A DNA stretch of 64,000 nt from QYOJ01 sp964616825 (GTDB lineage: Bacteria > Bacteroidota > Bacteroidia > Bacteroidales > FEN-979). The DNA is taken from assembly GCA_964616825.1 (NCBI GenBank), contig CAZTSX010000001.1, positions 124,001 through 188,000 of the forward strand, given 5' to 3'. The notes under the pieces were generated by a model. It was not told the origin of the DNA and searched no databases. It worked only from the letters and a program-made list of their open reading frames with translations. Of the stretch, positions 1 to 9,700 are shown in pieces. Position 1 is the first letter of the stretch. The number at the start of each line of letters is the position of its first letter. Position numbers and translations under genes: made by a program.

Positions 1-597
1 GAACTCGATGCTGCGTGCATGCAGATGTATCGAAGCATTGGAATTCGACCGTGATGATCCATATTTAAGATCTCCCTTTATGGGACTGCCTATAAAAGCC
101 AGTTGTGAGCGTATTTGATGATGACGACCTGTCAGCAGGTTGATCTCCAGCAGATAATACCTGTCACTGGCGGATTTCATCTCGTATATTAGTTCGGCTT
201 TTTGTGAATTACCGACCGCTTTGATATGTGCGTAGCTTTTATTTTGTTTCTCATTCCTGACCAGGAAATGAATCAGGTGATCTCGCTGTGCGGGAGGTGG
301 ATGTTGAACGATTGCCCAATATGATTTTCGGATCTCACCCTTTTTCAATAGCTGGTTCATCCGCGTTAATGATTTGGATGTTCTCGCGAATATTACTGCC
401 CCACTGACAGGCCTGTCGATCCGGTGAACGACACCCAGAAATACATTCCCGGGTTTATTGAATTTTTCCTTCAGGTAGTTCTTGAGTTGTTCGTTAAGGG
501 GTTCATCTCCTGTTTTATCTCCCTGAACAATATCTCCCGGCTGTTTGTTGTAAACCAGTAAATGATTGTCTTCATACAAAATCAACTCCGGCCTCAT
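1..597 (-). CDS. RluA-family pseudouridine synthase (3' part lies outside the window)
   Basis: Translation of the minus strand from the ATG at 597 is open to the window edge (199 codons), so the C-terminus is missing. The protein begins MRPELILYEDNHLLVYNKQP, continues to the catalytic-region motif GVVHRIDRPVSG (Asp of HRID is the expected catalytic aspartate) and then LLTGRHHQIRSQL, which are hallmarks of the RluA/RluC/RluD family that isomerises uridine to pseudouridine in rRNA or tRNA. No S4 domain precedes the catalytic domain, as in the short Bacteroidota members. The start overlaps the panB stop (TGATG), so the two genes are translationally coupled in one transcript. The RNA target cannot be told from sequence. 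Confidence 0.85.
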   Translation of the reverse strand, partial: MRPELILYEDNHLLVYNKQPGDIVQGDKTGDEPLNEQLKNYLKEKFNKPGNVFLGVVHRIDRPVSGAVIFARTSKSLTRMNQLLKKGEIRKSYWAIVQHPPPAQRDHLIHFLVRNEKQNKSYAHIKAVGNSQKAELIYEMKSASDRYYLLEINLLTGRHHQIRSQLAFIGSPIKGDLKYGSSRSNSNASIHLHARSIEF

Positions 598-1421
598 CAG
601 TACTGTTCTCGCTCATTCGGAAAATCGAGGTTTTTCACGTCATTAATATACGTGTTGATAGCTCCTTTTACCTCTTCGGAGAGATTGTGATAACGACGCA
701 GGAAACGAGGTGAGAATTCCTGAGTAATGCCCAGCATATCATGTAATACCAATACCTGGCCGTCGACTTCAGGACCGGCTCCGATACCGATTACAGGGAT
801 CTTCACCTCCCTGGCAACTTGTCCCCCAAGTTTGGCCGGAATTTTTTCAAGAACGATCCCAAAACAACCGGCACTGTCAAGGAGCTTAGCATCCTTAAGT
901 AACTTGGCTGCTTCGTCTTCGGTGGTCGCACGCACCACATAGGTGCCAAACTTATGGATAGACTGCGGCGTCAGGCCCAGATGTCCCATCACAGGAATCC
1001 CAGCCGTTAAAATCCGGTCAATCGACTCAACAACCTCTTTCCCACCCTCCAGTTTTACTGCATCGGCACCCGACTCTTTCATGATCCGAATAGCCGAGCT
1101 CAAGGCCTCTTTTGAGTTTCCCTGATATGTGCCAAAAGGGAGATCCACTACAACCAGGGCTCGCTTCACCGCCCTCACAACGGAAGAGGCATGATAGATC
1201 ATCTCGTTCAGTGTGATCGGTAGCGTGGAGGTGTGACCAGCCATTACGTTGGAGGCTGAATCTCCAACCAGGATTACATCAATACCTGTATCCTCCAGAA
1301 TCCTTGCGAAAGAATAGTCGTAGGCAGTCAACATGGCGATCTTTACCTCTTTGAGCTTCATCTCAAGAAGCACATGGGTAGTCACCTTCTGTACATTACG
1401 AAATGAAAATGGAACTGGCAT
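597..1421 (-). CDS. panB: 3-methyl-2-oxobutanoate hydroxymethyltransferase
   Basis: This 274-aa protein matches ketopantoate hydroxymethyltransferase over its full length. The enzyme transfers a hydroxymethyl group from methylene-tetrahydrofolate to alpha-ketoisovalerate, the first committed step of pantothenate and CoA synthesis in the cytosol. Recognisable segments are KVTTHVL near residue 13, MLTAYDYSFARILEDTGID, the LVGDSASNVMAGH metal/substrate region near residue 52, KLEGG near 123 and GHLGLTPQS near 146. The start follows a TAGCTTTG box by about 20 nt, which fits. It is divergent from a DUF4249 lipoprotein gene and overlaps the downstream pseudouridine synthase gene by one base; that partner is not obviously related in pathway. 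Confidence 0.95.
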   Translation of the reverse strand: MPVPFSFRNVQKVTTHVLLEMKLKEVKIAMLTAYDYSFARILEDTGIDVILVGDSASNVMAGHTSTLPITLNEMIYHASSVVRAVKRALVVVDLPFGTYQGNSKEALSSAIRIMKESGADAVKLEGGKEVVESIDRILTAGIPVMGHLGLTPQSIHKFGTYVVRATTEDEAAKLLKDAKLLDSAGCFGIVLEKIPAKLGGQVAREVKIPVIGIGAGPEVDGQVLVLHDMLGITQEFSPRFLRRYHNLSEEVKGAINTYINDVKNLDFPNEREQY

Positions 1422-1439
1422 ATCGATCAGTTTAATTTA

Positions 1440-1447
1440 CAAAGCTA
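1440..1447 (-). promoter_or_regulatory. Bacteroidota -7 box for panB
   Basis: On the minus strand the sequence is TAGCTTTG, a match to the Bacteroidota TAnnTTTG -7 element, ending 18 nt before the panB ATG. No convincing TTTG -33 element is seen. Confidence 0.4.
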
Positions 1448-1467
1448 CGATTTTATTGAAAATTGTT

Positions 1468-1475
1468 TAATTTTG
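1468..1475 (+). promoter_or_regulatory. Bacteroidota -7 box for the DUF4249 gene
   Basis: TAATTTTG matches TAnnTTTG. A start site about 7 nt downstream would exclude the earlier in-frame ATG at 1463 and supports the ATG at 1499. Confidence 0.4.
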
Positions 1476-1498
1476 CATACTTATCTAAATGTATACTG

Positions 1499-2488
1499 AT
1501 GCGATCACTGAAAATCTTGATCTTGCTACTTACAACCACAACAATTTTACATTCCTGTAAGAAAGAGATAGAATTGAATACTGAATGGAAAGATGTTACC
1601 ATCGTTTATGGCATATTAAACCAGTTGGATTCAATACATTATATAAAAGTCACAAAAGCATTCCTTGGGCCAGGGAACGCATTGCAATATGCTCAGATAC
1701 CTGATTCCAGCAATTACCCATACAAGATGGAGGTTTCCCTTGAGGCATGGAATAGTACGAATCAGGTTGCTGTGTACCGGTTTGATACCACAACTATTCA
1801 CAACAAGGATAGTGGACAGTTTTACTTTCCCAATCAAATGACCTATGCCAATGATTCCATCCTGGATCCAGTTTATCATTATAAACTAGTCATACGAAAC
1901 CCTCACACCCAGAAAGAGATCCTTTCAGAGACCGCGCTGGTTAGGGATTTTACCGTCGAAAGGCCATTCAATTATCAAGCGATCTCATTCGATCCGGGAA
2001 AAATCAGTAAAGTTGAGTGGATTTCAGCTGAAGGTGGACGGCTCTATCAGGTGATTGTTCGATTCTATTATCTTGAGACCTCAAAACAAAATCCTTCCCA
2101 GAGTGTTGAGAAATATGTAGACTGGGAGATTGTTCCGGGAAAGAATTCCAAAAATGATCTGGGCGGAGAGGAGATTATTGAATCCTATGACAATGATGGT
2201 TTTTACAGCCTCCTGCATGCAAAAATCCCTGTTGATCCGGATGTTGACCGTGTGGCAAGAATATTAAGGTATTATTTTATCGTCGCGGCAGAAGACCTGC
2301 AAACCTACATTGAGGTTTCCCAACCCTCAAACTCAATTGTTCAGGAGAAACCTGCCTACTCCAATATCGATAATGGTATTGGACTCTTTTCAGCTCGCTT
2401 TGTGAAAACGGTAGATTCTATCCACCTTTCTCAACGAACAAAGGATGAACTGAGAGCCAATGACCTGACGAAAGACCTGGGATTCTAG
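1499..2488 (+). CDS. DUF4249-type lipoprotein
   Basis: The 329-aa product starts MRSLKILILLLTTTT and has a lipobox ending HSC, so Cys20 should be lipidated. After the Cys comes KKEIELNTEWKDVTIVYGIL, followed by an alternation of beta-rich segments, which resembles the DUF4249 family of Bacteroidota cell-envelope lipoproteins. Family function is unknown; many members accompany TonB-dependent receptors, but none is present here. A longer reading from 1463 is open, but the later ATG puts the hydrophobic core of the signal peptide in the right place and lies downstream of the likely promoter. The gene is divergent from panB and followed by a heptamer repeat. Confidence 0.75.
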   Translation: MRSLKILILLLTTTTILHSCKKEIELNTEWKDVTIVYGILNQLDSIHYIKVTKAFLGPGNALQYAQIPDSSNYPYKMEVSLEAWNSTNQVAVYRFDTTTIHNKDSGQFYFPNQMTYANDSILDPVYHYKLVIRNPHTQKEILSETALVRDFTVERPFNYQAISFDPGKISKVEWISAEGGRLYQVIVRFYYLETSKQNPSQSVEKYVDWEIVPGKNSKNDLGGEEIIESYDNDGFYSLLHAKIPVDPDVDRVARILRYYFIVAAEDLQTYIEVSQPSNSIVQEKPAYSNIDNGIGLFSARFVKTVDSIHLSQRTKDELRANDLTKDLGF

Positions 2489-2506
2489 ATAACTGGATAA
2501 CTGGAT

Positions 2507-2541
2507 CCTCGTCCCTCGACCCTCATCCCTCGTCCCTCGCC
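2507..2541. repeat. Five tandem CCTCGTC-type heptamers
   Basis: The units read CCTCGTC, CCTCGAC, CCTCATC, CCTCGTC, CCTCGCC without spacing and are preceded by a doubled ATAACTGG. The array sits between the DUF4249 stop and dnaK, outside any gene. A second copy of the same heptamer lies at 28614-28627. Confidence 0.85.
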
Positions 2542-2657
2542 CCTGAACCATTTCCTGTCGTTTTGTCATATTTCTAGCCCTGATTCTATTCTGGCACAAT
2601 CATTGACCAAACTCAGAAAAATTCAGAAACCAATAATTTAATATAAAGATATTCATT

Positions 2658-4604
2658 ATGGGAAAAATAATTGGTATTGACTTAGGAACTACAAACTCAT
2701 GTGTTGCGGTTATGGAAGGCAACGAACCTGTCGTTATTCCAAACAGCGAGGGTAGAAGGACAACACCTTCAATTGTGGCCTTTACCGATAATGGTGAACG
2801 TAAGGTTGGTGATCCTGCCAAGCGTCAGGCTATTACCAATCCGAAAAACACAGTATACTCTATAAAACGGTTCATGGGTGAAACCTATGATCAGGTAAAG
2901 AAAGAGATAGAACGTGTGCCTTATGATGTTATACGCGGAGAGAATAATACACCAAGGGTTAAGATTGGTGATAAGGAGTATTCCCCTCAGGAGATTTCAG
3001 CAATGATTCTGCAGAAGATGAAAAAGACTGCAGAAGATTACCTCGGGTCTGAAATCAAGGAAGCCGTGATTACAGTACCTGCTTACTTCAGTGATTCACA
3101 GCGACAAGCAACCAAAGAAGCCGGTGAAGTTGCCGGACTTGATGTGAAACGTATCATCAACGAGCCAACAGCAGCAGCACTGGCTTACGGGCTAGAGAAA
3201 AAACAAAAAGACCTGAAAGTGGCTGTATTCGATTTGGGTGGCGGTACATTTGATATCTCTATCCTGGAGCTGGGTGACGGTGTTTTTGAAGTGAAATCTA
3301 CAAACGGAAACACACACCTCGGAGGCGACGATTTTGACCATGAGATCATTGATTGGTTAGCCGCCGAATTTCAGAAAGATGAAGGATTGGACCTGAAAAA
3401 GGATCCGATGGCATTACAGCGTCTGAAGGAAGCTGCCGAGAAAGCGAAGATTGAACTTTCCAGCTCAACGGAGACGGAGATAAATCTTCCTTATATTATG
3501 CCTGTTGAAGGGATGCCGAAGCACCTGGTTAAAAAACTGACCAGAGCAAAATTTGAGCAACTGGTTGATCCGCTGATGCAGGAAACGATAGAGCCTTGCA
3601 AAAAAGCGCTGAAAGATGCCGGGATGAAATCTACTGACATTGATGATGTAATCCTGGTGGGTGGATCCACACGTATCCCCGCCATTCAAAAGATCGTTAA
3701 AAACATTTTCGGTAAAGATCCTTCCAAAGGCGTGAATCCTGATGAGGTTGTTGCTATTGGAGCAGCTATTCAGGGCGGTGTCCTTACCGGTGAAGTGAAA
3801 GATGTACTTCTTCTGGATGTTACTCCACTCTCAATGGGAATCGAAACACTTGGCGGAGTCATGACAAAATTGATCGAAGCCAACACCACGATCCCGACAC
3901 GGAAATCGGAGACATTCTCTACTGCAGCTGATAACCAGACATCTGTTGAGATTCATGTGCTTCAAGGGGAGCGCCCCATGGCCAATCAAAACAAGAGCAT
4001 TGGACGTTTCCACCTCGACGGAATCCCGCCAGCCCCAAGAGGCATCCCTCAGGTTGAGGTTACGTTTGACATTGACGCCAACGGGATTCTGAATGTAACA
4101 GCCAAAGATAAAGCGACTGGAAAATCACAGAACATTCGGATCGAAGCCTCTTCCGGATTGTCTGAAGATGAGATCAAACGTATGAAAGACGAAGCTCAGG
4201 TAAACGCTGAGGATGATAAAAGACTCAAGGAGGAGACAGACAAGATCAACACAGCGGATACATTGATCTTCCAGACAGAGAAGCAGTTGAAAGAATATGG
4301 AGACAAAGTGCCAGCTGAAAAGAAAGAACAAATTGAACAAGCGCTGGAAGAATTGAAGACTGCGCATAAGAGCCGTGATTTTGCAGGCATTGATACCTCC
4401 ATGGAAAAATTAAACTCTATGTGGCAGGCAGCCAGCCAGGAGATGTATCAGAATACCTCCCAGGCAGGTCCGCAAGGCGGCCCGCAGGAGGGACCTCAGG
4501 CCGATCAAGGTCAATCCAAAGGCCCTGCTGACGATGAAGTCACAGATGTCGACTTTGAAGAGGTGGATGATAAAGATGATAAAGATGAAAAGGACGATAA
4601 ATGA
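2658..4604 (+). CDS. dnaK: Chaperone DnaK (Hsp70)
   Basis: This 648-aa protein is a full-length cytosolic Hsp70, which folds client proteins through ATP cycles with DnaJ and GrpE. The nucleotide-binding domain starts GKIIGIDLGTTNSCVAVMEG and has VFDLGGGTFDIS near residue 195 and ILVGGSTRIPAIQ near 335. The substrate-binding domain contains LLLDVTPLSMGIETLGG and the lid is rich in charged residues. The tail ends in the usual acidic EVTDVDFEEVDD, followed by a Lys/Asp run. dnaJ and grpE are not adjacent. A convincing heat-shock promoter element was not seen. Any shorter start would lose the phosphate-1 motif. Confidence 0.98.
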   Translation: MGKIIGIDLGTTNSCVAVMEGNEPVVIPNSEGRRTTPSIVAFTDNGERKVGDPAKRQAITNPKNTVYSIKRFMGETYDQVKKEIERVPYDVIRGENNTPRVKIGDKEYSPQEISAMILQKMKKTAEDYLGSEIKEAVITVPAYFSDSQRQATKEAGEVAGLDVKRIINEPTAAALAYGLEKKQKDLKVAVFDLGGGTFDISILELGDGVFEVKSTNGNTHLGGDDFDHEIIDWLAAEFQKDEGLDLKKDPMALQRLKEAAEKAKIELSSSTETEINLPYIMPVEGMPKHLVKKLTRAKFEQLVDPLMQETIEPCKKALKDAGMKSTDIDDVILVGGSTRIPAIQKIVKNIFGKDPSKGVNPDEVVAIGAAIQGGVLTGEVKDVLLLDVTPLSMGIETLGGVMTKLIEANTTIPTRKSETFSTAADNQTSVEIHVLQGERPMANQNKSIGRFHLDGIPPAPRGIPQVEVTFDIDANGILNVTAKDKATGKSQNIRIEASSGLSEDEIKRMKDEAQVNAEDDKRLKEETDKINTADTLIFQTEKQLKEYGDKVPAEKKEQIEQALEELKTAHKSRDFAGIDTSMEKLNSMWQAASQEMYQNTSQAGPQGGPQEGPQADQGQSKGPADDEVTDVDFEEVDDKDDKDEKDDK

Positions 4605-4627
4605 AATAGAATAACAAGAATTTCTGA

Positions 4628-6187
4628 ATGAGTCGGTGTGCTTTTTTCATAGTTCTGATGGTTTGGTTGCCTTTTATCATCGTTGGGCAACAAAGAGAAT
4701 CAAACGGATTTACTGATAAACCGTTGCGAATTGAGATCAAAGCCTACTCTGACAGAGAGACATACAGGATCATCCCGTGCGATTCTACAGGGATGATCCT
4801 GTTCTTTAAAAGCATTGAGCTAACCAGTGATAATGCAACCAGGTGGTACTTCATTTACTATGATCAAAACCTTCTGCAGGTCTGGATGAAAAGTGCCCCT
4901 ATCCATTCTGAGTTAACCTTTAACAAGGTTTATCGTACTCATGATACTCTCAATTTCTATTTTGAAGCGAATAAAAAAGCTAAAAACCGGGAGATCAATT
5001 TTCAAATCCTCCGTGTTGTCTTGAGGAATGGATCCCTGATCCTGAATAACGGAAAGACACCCGGATCATCATCCATGGCTTTTTTTCAGGTTGACGGTGA
5101 CTACGCATTTCTCGGTTTGAATAGTGAAGGTGCCCTGGCTCAAATTATGGTTATGAACCTGCCAACAGGAAAGGTTAAGTTAATTCCTCTTCTTGAAGGG
5201 GATCAATCGTCCCTCATCTCAATGACTTTCAACTCTTCAGAGAAAGTTCTATCCGCGTTAATTACTAAACGACTCTCCAAACGGAATTCGGAACTCTACC
5301 TGATTCGCATGAAAAGTGATGGTACCAGGATCTCTGAGATTAAACTCAGCAACTACAGCTCCGACCGGAGATTAACAGACATGAAAGAGATCATGGTTTC
5401 TCAGAATGAGGCCTTAATAGCAGGTTCCTATATTCAATCCCCGAAAAAGAAAAAATCCCAGAAAGATAAACGAACCGGCATTTTTTCGACACATATAGGT
5501 ACTAACCTCCAGTCACCAATTAACTTTTATAACTTCCTGGATTTAAAGAATATAAGACAGCTATTGAGTGAAAGAGACATACTTAGTCTTCGAAAAAAAA
5601 GCATGAAGAAAAAGCGGCCTGATCAGGAATATTCGCTTGACTTTTCACTGTTACTTCATGACATTATCCATTGGAAAAATCAATACCTGCTGGTGTCAGA
5701 GACATATTTCCCTCAGTTTCATACCGAATCCTTTACTGATTATGACTTTTATGGTCGCCCTTTCACAAACTCCTACTCCGTTTTTGACGGTTATCGTTTC
5801 ACGGGTGCTATTTTAACAGCTTTCGACGGAGAGGGAAAGCTGGTTTGGGATAATGCCATGAGTATCAGAAATATAATTACATTTTCCATGGAGCCAAAAG
5901 TATCTGTCTACTTTTTCAGGGATGAAATTGTGTTAGCATACCTGAGTGAAGGCAGGATTGCTTCCAGAATCATCAAAGGGCCGGAGATCATGGAAAAGAC
6001 CTCATACTCAGAATTAGAGTTGATGAGTCCGAACGAAAAACTGCTGGGTGAGTCAAACAGCATGATGGTTCACTGGTATGACGAATTTTTTCTATGCTAT
6101 GGATATCAGGAGATCAGGGATATCTCGAAAAGCGGTAATGACAAGCGGCTGGTTTTTTTCTGTAATAAGGTCAGGTTTGATCGCTGA
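4628..6187 (+). CDS. Exported protein of unknown function
   Basis: I do not recognise this 519-aa protein. It begins MSRCAFFIVLMVWLPFIIVGQ, a likely Sec signal peptide cut near residue 21. The mature part is rich in beta-strand-like segments such as YFIYYDQNLLQVWM and LYLIRMKSDG, resembling a propeller-like reporter of stored values. A basic low-complexity patch (KSPKKKKSQKDKR type) lies near residue 275 and KKSMKKKRPD near 320. No lipobox, transmembrane helix or sorting tail is evident. It starts 23 nt after dnaK and could be cotranscribed with it, although no functional link is implied. An inverted repeat at its 3' end may terminate the transcript. Confidence 0.65.
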   Translation: MSRCAFFIVLMVWLPFIIVGQQRESNGFTDKPLRIEIKAYSDRETYRIIPCDSTGMILFFKSIELTSDNATRWYFIYYDQNLLQVWMKSAPIHSELTFNKVYRTHDTLNFYFEANKKAKNREINFQILRVVLRNGSLILNNGKTPGSSSMAFFQVDGDYAFLGLNSEGALAQIMVMNLPTGKVKLIPLLEGDQSSLISMTFNSSEKVLSALITKRLSKRNSELYLIRMKSDGTRISEIKLSNYSSDRRLTDMKEIMVSQNEALIAGSYIQSPKKKKSQKDKRTGIFSTHIGTNLQSPINFYNFLDLKNIRQLLSERDILSLRKKSMKKKRPDQEYSLDFSLLLHDIIHWKNQYLLVSETYFPQFHTESFTDYDFYGRPFTNSYSVFDGYRFTGAILTAFDGEGKLVWDNAMSIRNIITFSMEPKVSVYFFRDEIVLAYLSEGRIASRIIKGPEIMEKTSYSELELMSPNEKLLGESNSMMVHWYDEFFLCYGYQEIRDISKSGNDKRLVFFCNKVRFDR

Positions 6188-6194
6188 CCTTATT
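6164..6194. terminator. Terminator-like inverted repeat between convergent genes
   Basis: AATAAGGTCAG and CTGACCTTATT form a perfect 11-bp stem with a 9-nt loop. It spans the stop of the upstream gene and faces a convergent small gene. No U-tract follows on either strand, so it may act as a barrier hairpin rather than a classic terminator. Confidence 0.5.
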
Positions 6195-6214
6195 GGAAAT
6201 ACTCAATCTTTCGG

Positions 6215-6529
6215 TTACTCCACAATTAAGTAAAGATCATCACACGACAGGATCATAAACGTTGTATCCAGGTAGAATGCGTTACATGAGATCTTAAAGG
6301 TGTACGGGTTGTCACTTGTTAGTGTTAGACATTCCATGTAATCTTTATCCAGGTCAAAGAGATGATTCGTCTGTATAATCTGAATGGTAGCAACTGAATC
6401 AAGCTTGTTGGTGATACAGATGCGGCCTGTTTTGTCGCAGGGCTCCACAGGGTTGTTTTTATTGCAACCTATCATGAAGATAAGCGCCAGAATAACAATA
6501 CATGGTATGATCAGAAGCGATTTTTTCAT
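6215..6529 (-). CDS. Small lipoprotein of unknown function
   Basis: The 104-aa product starts MKKSLLIIPCIVILALIFMIGC followed by NKNN, a clear lipobox with Cys22. The mature part is about 80 residues with three further cysteines (CDKTGRICITN, ECLTL, SCNAF) plus SCDD. It reads like a compact beta domain that senses or binds something, but I recognise no family. It converges on the preceding exported-protein gene. Confidence 0.6.
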   Translation of the reverse strand: MKKSLLIIPCIVILALIFMIGCNKNNPVEPCDKTGRICITNKLDSVATIQIIQTNHLFDLDKDYMECLTLTSDNPYTFKISCNAFYLDTTFMILSCDDLYLIVE

Positions 6530-6653
6530 ATCATCAGGATTATCTTTGCAAAAATAACAAGATTATTGGAAATATTAACATGAGATTGTTTTATGTATTG
6601 ACACAAAAATACAAGAAAGTTGCGTGAAAAAATCCCTGCCAATAAAATTTGTT

Positions 6654-6661
6654 TATTTTTG
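6654..6661 (+). promoter_or_regulatory. Candidate -7 box upstream of the giant PKD gene
   Basis: TATTTTTG matches TAnnTTTG. It would leave a leader of about 115 nt. It lies between the inverted arms AAATCCCT (about 6630) and AGGGATTT (about 6680). Apart from these, the AT-rich 6530-6783 spacer shows nothing else. Confidence 0.35.
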
Positions 6662-6783
6662 TTCAAGTATTATTTGTTAGGGATTTCGCATAATAGAAAA
6701 GCAACCTTTATGTGAAACCTTTGTTATATATGAAAGCATAATACCAATTTATAATAATAACACACGTTTCTAATCACACCAAT

Positions 6784-9700
6784 ATGTTTCGTAGATTTTT
6801 ACACAGTGTTCTGGCCTTTTCGTTCCTGCTATTGATTTCTGCTGGTGCGTTAGCTCAACCGTGTCCTGATAATTCACCCGTTATTACAGGCCCGGGAGTC
6901 GTCAGCAACAACCAACTTGGGGTGATATACTCAACGCCCAATATCCCCGGACATACGTATGCCTGGACAGTCACAGGAGGTACAATTGGTTCCGGAGCCG
7001 GAACCAATCAAATTACAGTGAACTGGGGTAACATTGGAACGGGTACAATAACCTTAACAGAGACTAATCCTGCTGCAAACTGCTCTACAACAGTCAATAA
7101 ATCAGTTTCTATCAGACCATTACTAATCTCCTATTTTTACTATACAAACACCTCCTGTTACGGCGACATTGTCTCCTTCTGGGATGCCTCAGTTGCTGAT
7201 GCGAGTAATCCGGTAGTAACCTGGTACTGGACGTTTGGTGATGGCGGCACATCAACATTGCAGAATCCACAGCATCAGTACATGTCTCCCTTTAATGTGA
7301 CATATACGGTTAGGCTCGTTGTTACTAACACAACAGCGGATAAAGATACAATCATCGATGCGGTTTATGTGAATCCGGATCAGTTTATTCCACATCCTAA
7401 ATTTACATCCGTTATTCCGAATTGTTTATATACACCGGTTCAGTTTAACAGTACGACATCTACGACTCCTCCCGGAACCGGTAACATCATTGGCTGGGAC
7501 TGGAACTTTGACGATCCAGCTTCAGGAGCATCCAACACCAGCACATTGCAGAACCCCTCACATGTGTTTACGGCACCAGGCACGTATTTAATATACTTGC
7601 AAGTAACAAACGAACGCTATTGTAATAATGACACTACGATACAAATCATCATTGAACCTTCACTCCCTGTTGCAGAGTATGATTATTCCACTCCTACCTG
7701 TTTGGATAACCCGATATACTTTACAGATCTTTCTACTACGCCTCCGGGAAGAGATATGGTTACCTGGATCTGGAATTTCGGTGATGCCACTGCTCCGGTG
7801 GTGATCAACGCCCCCAACAACCCTGATATCGTTCACTATTTTCCGGGATTGGGTCCCTATCCTACGACAATTACCGTGATCAATAACCTGGGTTGTCGCG
7901 ATTCCATCTCGAAATCCATCCAGCTTGATCCTTCTCCACTTGCCGACTTCAGCTACGAGGCAGCTTGTGTTGGCGATACGGTTCCCTTTACAAACCTCTC
8001 CATTCAGAATAATGGCCCGGAGATTGTATCCTACTATTGGAATTTTGATGATCCGGGATCTGGATTCAACACCTCCACTCTCGAGAATCCTAAGCACCTC
8101 TTCTCAGCTGTGGACATCTATGATGTGATGCTTGTTACCGTAAATTCTACCGGTTGTCCGGACACCGTTATCAAACCGGTAATTGTGTTTGACTCACCGG
8201 ATGTGGATTTTACATGGAATTTTGGAAGCCAGAACAACGAGATCCATTTTCACATCGACACGATCGTGACCAACCTGGAAATGATCGGAGATATGTGCCT
8301 GTGGAACTTTGGTGATGGAGACTGGGGTTATGGGCATAATCCGATACATACTTACGCAGCTGCAGGCACTTTTTGGGTGACGTTGTTTGTTACGGATACT
8401 GTAGGATGCACCAACGAAATAACCTATCCGGTAGATGTCCCATCAGTCCCGGTTGCTTTCTTCTCATCCACGTCTCCGGTATGTGACGGGCAGGAAGTCT
8501 GTTTTACCGACCTCAGCTCTGTTCCCTCCCCTCCGTTCGGTTATATCGTTACATGGATCTGGGATTACGGAGATGTATCGCCACAGGATACGATCAACTT
8601 TCCGGATGATCCGAATGTTTGTCACCTCTATGCCACGGCTGATACATTTGCAGTAACATTAAAAGTCATAGATAATAATGGTTATGTAGACAGCACGACT
8701 GCGAACGTGATTATCAAGCCAAATCCAATTGCAAACTTTGTCTATTCAACTGCCTGCCAGAATCAGGTGGTCAACTTCACCGATATGTCAACACCTAATG
8801 GTGGAGGGAATATCATTAGTTGGGATTGGAACTTTGCTGACCCCGGATCGGGGATAAATAACACCTCCGCACTCCAGAATCCTACACACGCTTTTTCGAA
8901 TGGGGACTCCACATATCTGGTTCGATTAATCATTGTCAACTTCAATGATTGCCGGGATACTATCATTAAACCGGTATATGTCTTCCCGGCCCCACCGGTA
9001 GATTTCACACATGATACGGCCTGCCTGAATTCATTAGTGACTTTTACAGCTGACACAACTGTTACATACCTCGATTCAATTGCCACCTGGTCATGGGATT
9101 TTGGTGACGGCACCCCACTGGTGACAGACCCAATCACAACCCAGCATCTCTATACCGTTGCGGGAGTGTATACAGTTACACTTTCTGTTATTGATTACCA
9201 TGGGTGTGAGAACTCAGTCTCACATACAGTACGAGTTAATCCGCTTCCTGTTGCGAACTATACATGGGCATCACCCTCCTGCCAGGGAGATTCAGTGCTC
9301 TTTACTGATCAGTCTTATATTCCGCCAGGATTTACCGGATATATCGCGAAATGGCTCTGGGATTTCGGCGACGGAATCACTCAAACCATCATCACACCAG
9401 CTTCTCCAAACGTCTATCATACGTTTATAGGACCTAGTACCACCTTTACCGTTCGGTTAACTGTTTGGTCGAATGACAGTTGTTCGATGTTTATCGAACA
9501 AACCGTTAGTCTTATCCCTGCACCAGATGCTAATTTCGACTATTCATCCACTAATTGTGAGAATCAACCTGTTGGATTCACTGATTTGAGTCAGCTCAAT
9601 GGCGGCGGACAGATCACCTCCTGGTTATGGGATTTCGGTGATCCGGCTTCGGGTATAAATAACACATCCACACTGCAGAATCCATCTCATACATATAGTT

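Noticed and set aside
7660..8097. Open 145-codon frame on the opposite strand of the PKD gene
   Set aside because: It has the periodicity and composition of a shadow of the repeated PKD coding frame and no recognisable motifs.
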